64,000 nucleotides of DNA from Ramlibacter ginsenosidimutans (GTDB taxonomy: Bacteria > Pseudomonadota > Gammaproteobacteria > Burkholderiales > Burkholderiaceae_C): the NCBI RefSeq assembly GCF_042678185.1, contig NZ_JBHUDQ010000008.1; one strand, written 5' to 3'. Below the pieces are notes generated by a model. The model did no database searches, had not been told where the DNA came from, and was given only the letters and a program-made list of their open reading frames with translations. The position numbers and the translations under genes are program-made. Every line of letters begins with the position of its first letter. Position 1 is the stretch's first letter. Of the stretch, positions 27,208-35,401 are shown piece by piece.

Positions 27208-27226
27208 CCGTCCGGTTCCCGGACGG
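27208..27226. terminator. Hairpin after the MFS gene
   Basis: The stem CCGTCCG/CGGACGG with a five-base loop begins 6 bp after the MFS stop codon. It is followed by GACGTTT, with no long T run. It could be a weak intrinsic terminator; Rho dependence is equally possible. Confidence 0.45.
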
Positions 27227-27387
27227 GACGTTTCGCCTCGCCACCGAGGGGCGGCCGGCCGCCCGCGGTGCGGCCCGCGCTGACTCATCGCGAATGCAGG
27301 ACTACAAAACGTAGAGCCACAGACCGGCGGGGCCCGGGCTTGCATTCCCGCAACGTCCGGCCAGCGGGAGTACTACCATCGGACTCA

Positions 27388-27413
27388 CATGATAGATGCA
27401 CCTTATTATCATG
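27388..27413 (+). promoter_or_regulatory. Palindrome and -10-like site before the first RHH gene
   Basis: The inverted repeat CATGATA-N12-TATCATG (7-bp arms) overlaps TATTAT (27404-27409), a good -10 hexamer, in a locally AT-rich stretch about 25 bp upstream of the ATG at 27435. Small ribbon-helix-helix proteins often repress their own promoters, so this is a candidate autoregulatory operator. The palindrome is seen; its role is inferred. Confidence 0.45.
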
Positions 27414-27434
27414 TCCGTAAAGCAGAACGATCGC

Positions 27435-27614
27435 ATGGAAGACAAACCCGCACGCCTCACCGTTCTCATCGACGCCGACAAGAAGAAGGCTTTCGACGAG
27501 CTCTGCGCCGCGCAGGACATCACGGCCTCGCAGGTGGTCCGGCAATTAATACGAGAGTACCTGCAGAAGCACGGCGTGCAATGGGTCCGGGCGTTGCAGC
27601 GCGATACGGACTGA
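27435..27614 (+). CDS. Small ribbon-helix-helix-like protein (first of tandem pair)
   Basis: A 59-residue protein. ARLTVLIDADKKKAFDELCAAQDITASQVVRQLIREYLQKHG fits the ribbon-helix-helix fold: a short beta-strand, helix, turn (DITASQ) and helix. RHH dimers bind DNA through the strand. In-frame ATGs at 27396 and 27411 would add an unrelated N-terminus, so MEDKPARLTVLID was chosen by alignment with its neighbour. The next gene is a clear paralogue. No toxin-type gene is adjacent, so it is more likely a stand-alone regulator than an antitoxin. Confidence 0.72.
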   Translation: MEDKPARLTVLIDADKKKAFDELCAAQDITASQVVRQLIREYLQKHGVQWVRALQRDTD

Positions 27615-27648
27615 TCCGGGCCGCTTGCGACCGGAAAGCAATTACAAT

Positions 27649-27662
27649 CCGATTAACATCGG
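27649..27662 (+). promoter_or_regulatory. Short palindrome before the second RHH gene
   Basis: The inverted repeat CCGAT-TAAC-ATCGG lies 10 bp upstream of the ATG at 27673 and directly after TACAAT (27643-27648), a plausible -10. Its sequence differs from the palindrome before the first gene, so if both are operators the two proteins may have different targets. No good -35 was found. Confidence 0.4.
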
Positions 27663-27672
27663 AACCGTTCGC

Positions 27673-27897
27673 ATGGAGCTCAAGACTGCAAGGCTCACGA
27701 TCCTGATCGACCCGGGGAAGAAAGAGGCGTTCGAGACGCTCTGCCGCACGCAGGACATGACGCCCTCCCAGGTGGTCCGGCGCCTCATCCGGGAATTCAT
27801 GGACCAGGAGGCACCACAGGTGCCGGCTCGCCGTGCCGCCGCCAAGGCTGCGAAGGCCACGCCGCGCAAGGCGACGCCCGCGCGCAAGACGCGCTAG
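27673..27897 (+). CDS. Ribbon-helix-helix-like protein with a basic Ala/Lys tail (second of tandem pair)
   Basis: A 74-residue protein. Residues 1-46 (ARLTILIDPGKKEAFETLCRTQDMTPSQVVRRLIREFMDQE) repeat the RHH-like core of its upstream neighbour with roughly 60 percent identity by eye. The last 25 residues are different: VPARRAAAKAAKATPRKATPARKTR by composition is rich in Ala, Lys, Arg and Pro, as in histone H1-like bacterial proteins. A DNA-binding core with a disordered basic tail suggests broad or strengthened DNA contact; this is inference. An earlier ATG at 27625 would add 16 unrelated residues. Convergent with the SDR gene. Confidence 0.72.
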   Translation: MELKTARLTILIDPGKKEAFETLCRTQDMTPSQVVRRLIREFMDQEAPQVPARRAAAKAAKATPRKATPARKTR

Positions 27898-27906
27898 CAC
27901 CAGCGC

Positions 27907-27932
27907 CGCGGCAGGCGCGTTGCGCTGCCGCG
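27907..27932. terminator. Hairpin between convergent genes
   Basis: The 8-bp perfect stem CGCGGCAG/CTGCCGCG with a 10-base loop lies between the second RHH gene and the SDR gene, which converge here. It has no T run on either side, so it may act as a transcript 3'-end stabiliser rather than a strict intrinsic terminator. Confidence 0.4.
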
Positions 27933-27939
27933 CCGTGCG

Positions 27940-28740
27940 CTACACCGGCACCGTGTAGTTCAGCGTCATGCGGCCGCCGTCGACCACGACGATCTCGCCC
28001 GTGACATAGCTGGCTGCGTCGCTCGCGAGGTACGCCACCACGTCGGCCACTTCCCAGGGCTCGCCCAGCCGCTTCATCGGCGTGCGCATCATGATGCGCG
28101 CCTTCGCTTCCTCGCTGGTGAGCACCGCCTTGGCCGCGAGTTCGGTGGCGATGGTGCCCGGCGCCACTGCATTCACGCGCACGCCCTTGTCGGCCAGCGA
28201 CAGCGCCATGACGCGCGTGAGCTGGTTGATGCCGCCCTTGCTCATGTTGTAGGTCGCGATGGTGGGGATGGTGAGCACCGCGTTCACCGAGCTCATGTTG
28301 ACGATCGCACCCCGTCCCGCCTTCACCATCTCGCGCGCCACGGCCTGGCCGGCCAGGAAGGAACCCTTGAGGTTCACCCGCAGCACGGCGTCGTAGTCGG
28401 CCTCCGTGATGTCGAGGAACTCCGCGGCCTTGAAGATGCCCGCGTTGTTGACCAGCACGTCGATGCGTCCGTGGCTCAGGATGGTCTTGGCCACCAGCGT
28501 GTCCACCTGCGCCTTGTCGCCGACGTCGCAGTGCACGAACAGCCCCTGCAATTCCTGCGCGAGCGCCTGTCCGCGCGCGTCGTCGATGTCGGCGATGACC
28601 ACCTTCGCGCCCTCCCGCGCGAACCGCCGCGCGCAGGCTTCGCCGATGCCTTGCGCGGCGCCGGTCACGATGCATACGCGGCCCTGCAGGCCGAAGTTGA
28701 CGCCGGTGGCAGGAGCGGGAGAGGAGGGCGCGCTGTTCAT
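27940..28740 (-). CDS. SDR-family sugar dehydrogenase
   Basis: A 266-residue classical short-chain dehydrogenase. It has the cofactor motif TGAAQGIG and a D-rich second strand (IADIDDARG), suggesting NAD(H), then NNAG and the catalytic Ser-Tyr-Lys set in NMSS...YNMSK. Given its place as the last gene of the dehydratase-dgoK-dgoA operon (ATGA overlap with the aldolase), it most likely oxidises an aldose such as galactose or arabinose to the lactone. Sequence alone does not fix the substrate. It ends in a conserved SDR-type VTGEIVVVDGG region plus a short unique tail. Confidence 0.85.
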   Translation of the reverse strand: MNSAPSSPAPATGVNFGLQGRVCIVTGAAQGIGEACARRFAREGAKVVIADIDDARGQALAQELQGLFVHCDVGDKAQVDTLVAKTILSHGRIDVLVNNAGIFKAAEFLDITEADYDAVLRVNLKGSFLAGQAVAREMVKAGRGAIVNMSSVNAVLTIPTIATYNMSKGGINQLTRVMALSLADKGVRVNAVAPGTIATELAAKAVLTSEEAKARIMMRTPMKRLGEPWEVADVVAYLASDAASYVTGEIVVVDGGRMTLNYTVPV

Positions 28741-29381
28741 GCGCGGATGGTACCCGTCCAGGCGTCGGCGAACGCCTGGGCGGAAGCAGCGATGGCGTGC
28801 GGGTCGCGGCCGGGCTGGTAGAGCGCCGAACCGATGCCGAAGCCGTTCGCGCCGGCAGCGCGGTAGGCCGCCATGCTGCTGGGCGTGATGCCGCCCACGG
28901 GCAGCAGGAGGACCTGCGGCGGGAGCACGGCCCGAATGGCTTTCACGGCGGCCGGCGGAATCATTTCCGCGGGAAAGAGCTTCAGCCCGGTCGCGCCCGC
29001 TTCGAGTGCCGCGAACGCTTCGCTCGGCGTCGCGACGCCCGGCAGGCACACGAGGCCGAGGGCTGCGGCGGCTTGCACCACGCGCGCATCGAAGTTCGGC
29101 GACACGATGAGGCGACCGCCCGCCGCGTGCACCGCCTTCACCTCCTCGGCCGAGCGCACGGTGCCCGCGCCGACCAGTGCGTTGGGATGCCGGCGCGCCA
29201 TGCTGGCGATGCTGGCAAGCGGGTCCGGCGAGTTGAGCGGCACCTCGAGCAGCGCGTAGCCGCTGCGCACCAGGACATCGCCGACGGCGTCGGCTTCGTG
29301 CGGCGCGATGCCGCGCAGGATGGCGACCAGGGGCAGCGTGGACATCGCGTGCTGCCAGGTTCTCGTTGTTTCAGGGTTCAT
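28737..29381 (-). CDS. dgoA: 2-dehydro-3-deoxy-6-phosphogalactonate aldolase
   Basis: A 214-residue KDPG/KDPGal-type class I aldolase. Catalytic Glu46 lies in LEVPLNSPDP, the motif typical of the galactonate enzyme, and Schiff-base Lys134 in TGLKLFPAE. The family cleaves KDPGal to pyruvate and glyceraldehyde-3-phosphate. It overlaps both the upstream kinase and the downstream SDR by 4 bp, so all three are translationally coupled. Paralogue of eda at 18860-19513, from which it differs at the substrate loops. Confidence 0.93.
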   Translation of the reverse strand: MNPETTRTWQHAMSTLPLVAILRGIAPHEADAVGDVLVRSGYALLEVPLNSPDPLASIASMARRHPNALVGAGTVRSAEEVKAVHAAGGRLIVSPNFDARVVQAAAALGLVCLPGVATPSEAFAALEAGATGLKLFPAEMIPPAAVKAIRAVLPPQVLLLPVGGITPSSMAAYRAAGANGFGIGSALYQPGRDPHAIAASAQAFADAWTGTIRA

Positions 29382-30265
29382 GCGTTCTCCAGGGTGCGGG
29401 CCAGTGCGTGCAGGCCGCGCCAGGTCGCTTCTGCGCCAAAGCTGCGGCTGCTGCATCCCAGCTCCTGCAGCGCGAGAGCATAGCGGCGCGTCAGCGCGGC
29501 GCTCCCCACCAGCACCAGCTCGCTCGCGCCAGGCGCCGCCGCCCGCAGCTCCTCGCCGATCACCAGGCCCGAAAGATAACTGGGCATCTCCTGCGCCGGC
29601 ACGCGCTCGAACAGCGCCAGCGTGCGGGCGCTGAACGCTGCGTGCAGCAGGCTGCCGCTCTCCTGTGCGTGCCGCACGCCGCGGGTGAAGGCGTCCTCGT
29701 GCAGTTCGCCGTCCTCGGCCGGCAGCGTGCGCGCGAGGATGGAGTGCTGGCGCAGCAGCGCGTAGAACTCGCCCGACATGAAGGTGGCGAAGGACTGCAC
29801 GCGTGCGTCGGCCACCTCGACCCACTTGCTGTGCGTCCCGGGCAGCACGATGCGGGCGGCGCGCGCCGGCAGCAATTCCAGCGCGCCGAAGACCTGCACT
29901 TCCTCTCCGCGCATGACGTCGGGCACGCCGCGCGCCTCGCAGCTCAGGCCCGGCACCACGGCGATGCGGTCCGGTTCGATCCAGCACAACGAGCGGGCAA
30001 TTTCGCCGAAGCCCGCCGGACACGCGCAGTAGGGCGCTTCGCGCCAGCCTTGCCGGCTGCCGGCCATGCCGCTCACGAGGCACAGCGCCGCAGGATCGGC
30101 GAGCCAGTCGCCGCAGGTCTCCTGCAGCACGGAGGGAAAGCCGCCGGGCGGCACGCTCAGGATGCCCCGCGGGGCCGCGCGCTCCTCCAGCACCGCGCCG
30201 TCGGGCGCGATGCGGGCGGCCCGCAGCGAAGTCGTGCCCCAGTCGACTGCGACGAGTGATCTCAT
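29378..30265 (-). CDS. dgoK: 2-dehydro-3-deoxygalactonokinase
   Basis: A 295-residue DgoK. It opens VAVDWGTTSLRA, the ASKHA-type ATP-binding phosphate-1 motif of this family, and later has LPGTHSKWVEV with FMSGEFYALL, and VLVGSAALTRRYA. It phosphorylates 2-keto-3-deoxygalactonate to KDPGal, the substrate of the adjacent aldolase. It sits 37 bp after the dehydratase stop and overlaps dgoA by 4 bp. Together these give the lower De Ley-Doudoroff pathway. Confidence 0.93.
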   Translation of the reverse strand: MRSLVAVDWGTTSLRAARIAPDGAVLEERAAPRGILSVPPGGFPSVLQETCGDWLADPAALCLVSGMAGSRQGWREAPYCACPAGFGEIARSLCWIEPDRIAVVPGLSCEARGVPDVMRGEEVQVFGALELLPARAARIVLPGTHSKWVEVADARVQSFATFMSGEFYALLRQHSILARTLPAEDGELHEDAFTRGVRHAQESGSLLHAAFSARTLALFERVPAQEMPSYLSGLVIGEELRAAAPGASELVLVGSAALTRRYALALQELGCSSRSFGAEATWRGLHALARTLENA

Positions 30266-30302
30266 GAAAAGAGGGCTCCCCGCGCGCGGGGAGCGTGGGT
30301 TG

Positions 30303-32036
30303 CTAGTGGTTGTCGCGCGGAACGAAGGCGCCGCGCTTGCCGACCAGGAAGTCGAGGTCGACGCCCTCGTCGGCCTGCAGCACGTGGTCCACGTAGAGCT
30401 TCCAGTAGCCGGAGCTGAGCCTCGGCTCGGGCGCCTTCCATGCGGCGCGGCGGCTTGCCAGCTCCTCGTCGCTCACTTCGAGGTGGAGGCGCCGCCTGGG
30501 CACGTCCAGCTCGATCATGTCGCCATTGCGCACGAGCGCGAGCGGGCCACCGGCGGCGGCCTCGGGCGCGGTGTGCAGCACCACGGTGCCGTACGCCGTG
30601 CCGCTCATGCGCGCATCGCTGATGCGCACCATGTCGGTGATGCCCTTGCGCAGGATCTTGGGCGGCAGCGGCATGTTGCCGACTTCGGCCATGCCAGGGT
30701 AGCCCTTGGGCCCGCAGTTCTTCAGCACCAGCACGCAGCTCTCGTCGACGTCCAGGTTCTCGTCGTCGATGCGCGCGTGGAAGTCCTCGATGTCCTCGAA
30801 CACCACGGCGCGGCCGCGATGCACCATCAGCTTGGGCGTGGCGGCGCTGGGCTTGATGACGGCGCCACGGGGCGCCAGGTTGCCGCGCAGCACCGCAATG
30901 CCGGCCTTCTCCTTGAAGGGCGCTTCCAGCGGCAGGATGACTTCCTTGTTCCAGTTCTGCGCGTCGGCGATGTTGTCGCCGACGGTCTTGCCGCTGGCAG
31001 TGAGTGCGCCGAGGTGCAGGTGCTCGCGGATCTCCTTCATCACCACCGGCAGGCCGCCGGCGTAGCAGAAGTCTTCCATCAGGTGCTGCCCCGAAGGCTG
31101 CAGGTTCACGAGGCAGGGCAGCTCGCTGCCGAGACGGTCGAAGTCCTCCATCGCCAGCTCCACGCCGATGCGGCGGGCGATCGCGATCAGGTGGATCACC
31201 GCGTTGGTCGAACCACCGATCGCGGCCAGCGTCTTGATCGCGTTCTCGAACGCCTCGCGCGTGAGGATCTGCGACAGCTTGGTGTCGCTGTGCACCATCT
31301 CCACGATGCGGCGCCCAGCGAAGCGCGCCAGCACGTTGCGGCGCCCGTCGACCGCGGGATACGCGGCATTGCCCGGCAGCCCGACACCCAGCGCTTCGAC
31401 CATGCTCGCCATCGTCGAGGCGGTGCCCATGGTCATGCAGTGGCCGTGGCTGCGGTGCATGCAGCTCTCGGCCTCGAAGAAGTCCTGCAGCTTGAGCGTG
31501 CCGGCGCGCACCTGTTCGCTCATGCTCCAGACGCCCGTGCCGGAGCCCAGCTCCTGGCCGCGCCACTTGCCGGAGAGCATCGGGCCGCCGGACACGCCGA
31601 TCGTCGGCAGGTCCACGCTGGACGCGCCCATCATCAGCGACGGCGTCGTCTTGTCGCAGCCCATCAGGAGCACGACGCCGTCGATTGGATTGCCACGAAT
31701 GGATTCCTCGACGTCCATGCTCGCGAGGTTGCGGTACAGCATGGCCGTGGGCCGCAGCATCGTCTCGCCCAGCGACATCACCGGGAACTCGAGCGGAAAG
31801 CCGCCGGCCTCGTACACGCCGATCTTCACCTGTTCGGCGAGCGTGCGGAAATGCGAGTTGCACGGCGTCAGCTCGCTGAAGGTATTGCAGATGCCGATGA
31901 CGGGCCTGCCGTCGAACTGGTCGTGGGGAATGCCCTTGCCCTTCAGCCAGCTGCGGTAGGCGAATCCATCACGGTCCTGCCGCCCGAACCACTGCTGGGA
32001 GCGGAGGTCTTCGGGCTTCTTTTTTGGGGGTGTCAT
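30303..32036 (-). CDS. IlvD/Edd-family sugar-acid dehydratase
   Basis: A 577-residue iron-sulfur dehydratase of the pentonate/hexonate branch. Cluster cysteines are seen in SELTPCNSHF, LLMGCDKTTPS and HGHCMTMGTASTM, and the Mg-carbamylated-lysine region and DARMSGTAYGTVVLH are intact. The length (575-595) and the N-terminal RSQQWFGRQDRDGF fit L-arabinonate/D-xylonate/D-galactonate-type dehydratases rather than IlvD or Edd. With dgoK-dgoA downstream, D-galactonate is the most likely substrate; L-arabinonate or D-fuconate are alternatives. First gene of the operon, divergent from the hydroxyacid dehydrogenase, with a candidate GntR operator between them. Confidence 0.88.
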   Translation of the reverse strand: MTPPKKKPEDLRSQQWFGRQDRDGFAYRSWLKGKGIPHDQFDGRPVIGICNTFSELTPCNSHFRTLAEQVKIGVYEAGGFPLEFPVMSLGETMLRPTAMLYRNLASMDVEESIRGNPIDGVVLLMGCDKTTPSLMMGASSVDLPTIGVSGGPMLSGKWRGQELGSGTGVWSMSEQVRAGTLKLQDFFEAESCMHRSHGHCMTMGTASTMASMVEALGVGLPGNAAYPAVDGRRNVLARFAGRRIVEMVHSDTKLSQILTREAFENAIKTLAAIGGSTNAVIHLIAIARRIGVELAMEDFDRLGSELPCLVNLQPSGQHLMEDFCYAGGLPVVMKEIREHLHLGALTASGKTVGDNIADAQNWNKEVILPLEAPFKEKAGIAVLRGNLAPRGAVIKPSAATPKLMVHRGRAVVFEDIEDFHARIDDENLDVDESCVLVLKNCGPKGYPGMAEVGNMPLPPKILRKGITDMVRISDARMSGTAYGTVVLHTAPEAAAGGPLALVRNGDMIELDVPRRRLHLEVSDEELASRRAAWKAPEPRLSSGYWKLYVDHVLQADEGVDLDFLVGKRGAFVPRDNH

Positions 32037-32062
32037 AGGGTTGGTCCTGATCGAGTCCGGAT

Positions 32063-32080
32063 CTTATGGTCATACGATTG
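32063..32080. promoter_or_regulatory. FadR-subfamily GntR operator candidate
   Basis: The 18-bp palindrome ATCTTATGGTCATACGAT (14 of 18 positions symmetric: ATC-x-TATG-xx-CATA-x-GAT) contains T-G-GT-CAT-AC-G-A. This fits the FadR-subfamily core T-N-GT-N3-AC-N-A exactly. It lies in the 65-bp gap between the divergent dehydratase and hydroxyacid-dehydrogenase operons, and a FadR-type (FCD) regulator is encoded at 37482-38225. Binding is inferred. Confidence 0.65.
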
Positions 32081-32101
32081 CGCTCCCCTTACGGATAAAC
32101 C

Positions 32102-33061
32102 ATGAGCGACCCCTCGCGTCCCGATGTGCTGACAGTGGCGAAGCTGCCGCCCTTCTATTTGCAGCCCCTGCAGGCGGCATTCACGGTGCACGACCGCCTG
32201 CACGAAACCGATCCGCAGGCGTTCGCGAAGATCGCCCCCCGCATCCGCGCCATCACGGGCGGCGGCGAATCCGTCGTGTCGCGCGAGCTCATGCAGCAAC
32301 TGCCCGCGCTGGAAATGATTTCGATCATGGGAGTCGGCTACGACAAGGTGGACGTGCGCGCCGCCATCGAGCGCGGCATCCCGGTGACGCACACGCCCGA
32401 GGTGCTCAACGACGAGGTGGCCGACCTGGCGCTGGCGCTGATGCTGTCGGTCGCGCGGCGCGTGCCGCACGCGGACCGGCACGTGCGCGAGAACCGCTGG
32501 GCCGAGCAGGGCAACATGCCGCTCGCGACCCGGATGTCGGGCAAGCGCCTGGGCATCGTGGGCCTGGGCCGCATCGGCAAGGCGATCGCACGGCGCGCCG
32601 AAGGCTTCGGCATGTCGATCGCGTACACGGGCCGCACGCAGCAGCCCGGCGTTTCCTATCCGTACTACCCCTCCGCGAAAGCGCTGGCGGCGAACGTGGA
32701 TTTCCTGGTCGTGATCACGCCGGGCGGCGAAGGCACGCGGCGGATGATCGACGCGGACGTGCTGCGGGCGCTCGGCCCGAAAGGCTTCCTCGTCAACGTC
32801 GCGCGCGGCAGCGTCGTCGACGAGCGCGCGCTGATCGAAGCCTTGCAGCAGGGCGTGATCGCCGGTGCCGGCCTCGACGTGTTCGAGGACGAGCCGCGCG
32901 TGCCCGAGGCGCTGCGCGCGCTCGACAACGTCGTCCTCACGCCCCACATGGCCAGCGCGACGCACGAGACGCGCCAGGCGATGGCGGACCTCGCGCTGGC
33001 GAACCTGCAGGCGCATTTCGCCGGGCAGCCGCTCTTGAGTCCCGTTCCCGAGTGCCGCTGA
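32102..33061 (+). CDS. D-isomer-specific 2-hydroxyacid dehydrogenase
   Basis: A 319-residue NAD(P)-dependent dehydrogenase of the GhrB/hydroxypyruvate-reductase type. The Rossmann motif is GLGRIGKAIARR. The catalytic Arg lies in VNVARGSVVDE, Glu in FEDEPRVP and His in LTPHMASAT. Enzymes of this group reduce glyoxylate, hydroxypyruvate or 2-keto sugar acids. It heads the plus-strand operon with the first ABC importer, so a 2-keto acid produced in sugar-acid catabolism is a plausible substrate. The gap to the binding-protein gene is 50 bp. Confidence 0.9.
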   Translation: MSDPSRPDVLTVAKLPPFYLQPLQAAFTVHDRLHETDPQAFAKIAPRIRAITGGGESVVSRELMQQLPALEMISIMGVGYDKVDVRAAIERGIPVTHTPEVLNDEVADLALALMLSVARRVPHADRHVRENRWAEQGNMPLATRMSGKRLGIVGLGRIGKAIARRAEGFGMSIAYTGRTQQPGVSYPYYPSAKALAANVDFLVVITPGGEGTRRMIDADVLRALGPKGFLVNVARGSVVDERALIEALQQGVIAGAGLDVFEDEPRVPEALRALDNVVLTPHMASATHETRQAMADLALANLQAHFAGQPLLSPVPECR

Positions 33062-33111
33062 AGGCGCCGGCTTTCCGATTCCATCCACCACGAAGACAGG
33101 AGACGACAGGC

Positions 33112-34497
33112 ATGAAAACGAGAATGGTTGTGGCCGCGGCAGGCATTGCCTTTGGCATGCTCGCCGGTGCGCCGGCGATGGCGCAGGAGACGCTCACCGT
33201 CTGGTGGGTCAAGGGCTTCTATCCCGCGGAAGACGCCGCCCTGTTCAACGTCATCAAGAAGTTCGAGGCCAAGCACAAGGGCGTGAAGGTCGAGCTCTCG
33301 CAGTACCCGATCCAGGACATGATCCCGAAGACGGTGGCCGCGCTCGACTCGGGCAATCCGCCCGACGTGGCGTACGCCGACGTCTATGACTTCCAGGTCA
33401 CCGGCAAGTGGGCCAATGACGACAAGCTGGAGGACATCAGCAGCGTCATCAGCCCGATCAGCGCGCGCTTCGAGCCGACCGCGCTGTCCACGACCTTCCT
33501 GTACGACGCGAAGGCCCAGAAGCGCGCGTACTACGCCTTCCCGCTCAAGCAGCAGACCATGCACATCCAGTACTGGAAGGACATGCTGGCCGAAGCGGGC
33601 TTCAAGGAAAGCGACATCCCGAAGGACTGGAAGGGTTACTGGAACTTCTGGTGCGAGAAGGTGCAGCCGGCCGAGCGCAAGAAGACTGGCAAGCGCATCT
33701 TCGGCATCGGCATGCCCATGGGCGTGGATTCGAGCGACTCGTTCTACTCGTTCCTGACCTTCGCCGACGCGTACAACGTGCACATGGTGAACGACTCGGG
33801 CAAGCTGCTGGTCGACGACCCGGCGGTGCGCCAGGGCCTGATCGGCGCGCTGACCGACTACACCAAGCCCTATACGGAAGGCTGCACCCCGCCTTCGTCC
33901 ACCAGCTGGAAGGATCCGGACAACAACGTCGCCTTCCACAACAAGACGACCGTGATGACGCACAACGCGACCATTTCGATCGCCGCCAAGTGGCTGGACG
34001 ACATGAACAACCCGGCGCTGACGCAGGCGCAGCGTGACGAGGCGAAGAAGAACTACACCCAGGAGATCGCCACGGCCGGCTTCCCCAACAAGCCGGACGG
34101 CAGCAAGATGAAGTACCGCACCGCCGTGAAGACGGGCGTGATCTTCAAGGAAGCCAAGCACAAGGACCTGGCCAAGAAGTTCGTGGCCTTCCTGCTGCAG
34201 GACGAGAACCTGACGCCCTACGTGGAAGGTTCCCTGGGCCGCTGGTTCCCGGTCACCAAGCACGGCCAGGCCAGCCCGTTCTGGAAGAACGACCCGCACC
34301 GTCTCGACGTGTACAACCAGTACATGAGCGGCGTGACCACCTTCGAGTTCACGAAGAACTACAAGTTCACGATCCTGAACAACGAGAACGTCTGGGCCAA
34401 GGCGATGAACCGCGTGGTGAACGAGCACGTGCCGGTGGACAAGGCGGTCGACGAGATGATCGCCCGCATCAAGACGGTCGCGGGCAGCACCGACTGA
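33112..34497 (+). CDS. Sugar ABC transporter substrate-binding protein (importer 1)
   Basis: A 461-residue family-1 extracellular solute-binding protein. The Sec signal peptide is residues 1-25 (cleavage after AMAQ), and the mature protein begins ETLTVWWVKGFYPAEDAAL, typical of sugar binders. Aromatic residues are abundant (FPLKQQTMHIQYWKD, YWNFWCEK), as expected in a sugar-binding cleft. It captures substrate in the periplasm for the two permeases and the ATPase that follow. Shine-Dalgarno AGGAGA precedes the start. The sugar is not identifiable, but the neighbourhood suggests an aldose or sugar acid. Confidence 0.92.
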   Translation: MKTRMVVAAAGIAFGMLAGAPAMAQETLTVWWVKGFYPAEDAALFNVIKKFEAKHKGVKVELSQYPIQDMIPKTVAALDSGNPPDVAYADVYDFQVTGKWANDDKLEDISSVISPISARFEPTALSTTFLYDAKAQKRAYYAFPLKQQTMHIQYWKDMLAEAGFKESDIPKDWKGYWNFWCEKVQPAERKKTGKRIFGIGMPMGVDSSDSFYSFLTFADAYNVHMVNDSGKLLVDDPAVRQGLIGALTDYTKPYTEGCTPPSSTSWKDPDNNVAFHNKTTVMTHNATISIAAKWLDDMNNPALTQAQRDEAKKNYTQEIATAGFPNKPDGSKMKYRTAVKTGVIFKEAKHKDLAKKFVAFLLQDENLTPYVEGSLGRWFPVTKHGQASPFWKNDPHRLDVYNQYMSGVTTFEFTKNYKFTILNNENVWAKAMNRVVNEHVPVDKAVDEMIARIKTVAGSTD

Positions 34498-34516
34498 CCC
34501 TGGGAGGCCTGGCGAC

Positions 34517-35401
34517 ATGAGCTCGATCATCGCGACTCCGACCACGACGCACGAGCTGCCGGCCCCCGCGCCGGCAGCCCGCCGATCCGCCTCCTGGGAC
34601 AACTGGGGACGGGTCATGGTGGTGCCCTACCTGCTGGTGTTCGCGGTGTTCGTGCTCTACCCGGTCGGCTACGGCCTGTGGCTTGCGCGGCACCCGCAAA
34701 GCTACGTGCGGCTGTTCGCCGACCCCATCTTCTTCCGCACCGTCATCAACACGCTGGTGTTCCTCGTCGTCGCCATCAACATCAAGATGATGGTCGCACT
34801 GCTGCTCTCGGGTTTCTTCGTGCAGACCCGCTGGTGGATCAAGGTGCTGTCGGCGTTGTTCATCCTGCCGTGGGCGGTGCCCTCCATTCCGACGATCCTC
34901 TCGGTCCGGTTCATGCTGAACCCCGAGTGGGGCGTCGTCAATACGCTGATCTTCCGGCTGACCGGCATGGACGGCCCGAACTGGCTGAACGACCCGACGC
35001 TCGCGCTGTCGTTCTCCATGCTGATGCACATCTGGAAGTCGCTGCCGTTCTGGACGCTGATCCTGGTGGCCGGACGGCTGTCGATCCCGTCGGAGCAATA
35101 CGAGGCGGCAGCGGTGGACGGAGCCAGCACCTGGCAGAAGTTCCGCTTCATCACCTGGCCCTCCATGCGCACCCTGTACCTCACGTCGACCATCCTGTCG
35201 ATGATCTGGACGCTGGGCGACTTCAACAGCGTGTACCTGCTGACCGGGGGCGGTCCGGCCGACCTCACGCACGTGCTCGCGACGCTGGGCATCCGCTACC
35301 TGCGCCTCGACCAGGTCGACCTCGCGATGGCATCCATCGTCGTCGCCATGCCGCTCGTGCTGCCGCTGGTCTACTTCATGATGAAGAGGTTGAGCAAGTG
35401 A
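34517..35401 (+). CDS. Sugar ABC transporter permease (importer 1, MalF/UgpA type)
   Basis: A 294-residue inner-membrane permease with about six TM helices and the cytoplasmic EAA loop EQYEAAAVDGASTWQKFRFITWP that docks with the ATPase. The N-terminal 35 residues are hydrophilic and Ala/Pro-rich. It starts 19 bp after the binding-protein gene and overlaps the next permease by 4 bp. Confidence 0.92.
   Translation: MSSIIATPTTTHELPAPAPAARRSASWDNWGRVMVVPYLLVFAVFVLYPVGYGLWLARHPQSYVRLFADPIFFRTVINTLVFLVVAINIKMMVALLLSGFFVQTRWWIKVLSALFILPWAVPSIPTILSVRFMLNPEWGVVNTLIFRLTGMDGPNWLNDPTLALSFSMLMHIWKSLPFWTLILVAGRLSIPSEQYEAAAVDGASTWQKFRFITWPSMRTLYLTSTILSMIWTLGDFNSVYLLTGGGPADLTHVLATLGIRYLRLDQVDLAMASIVVAMPLVLPLVYFMMKRLSK

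Noticed and set aside
27285..27545. Minus-strand frame before the first RHH gene
   Set aside because: It overlaps the RHH core in antisense and has no start signal or family resemblance.
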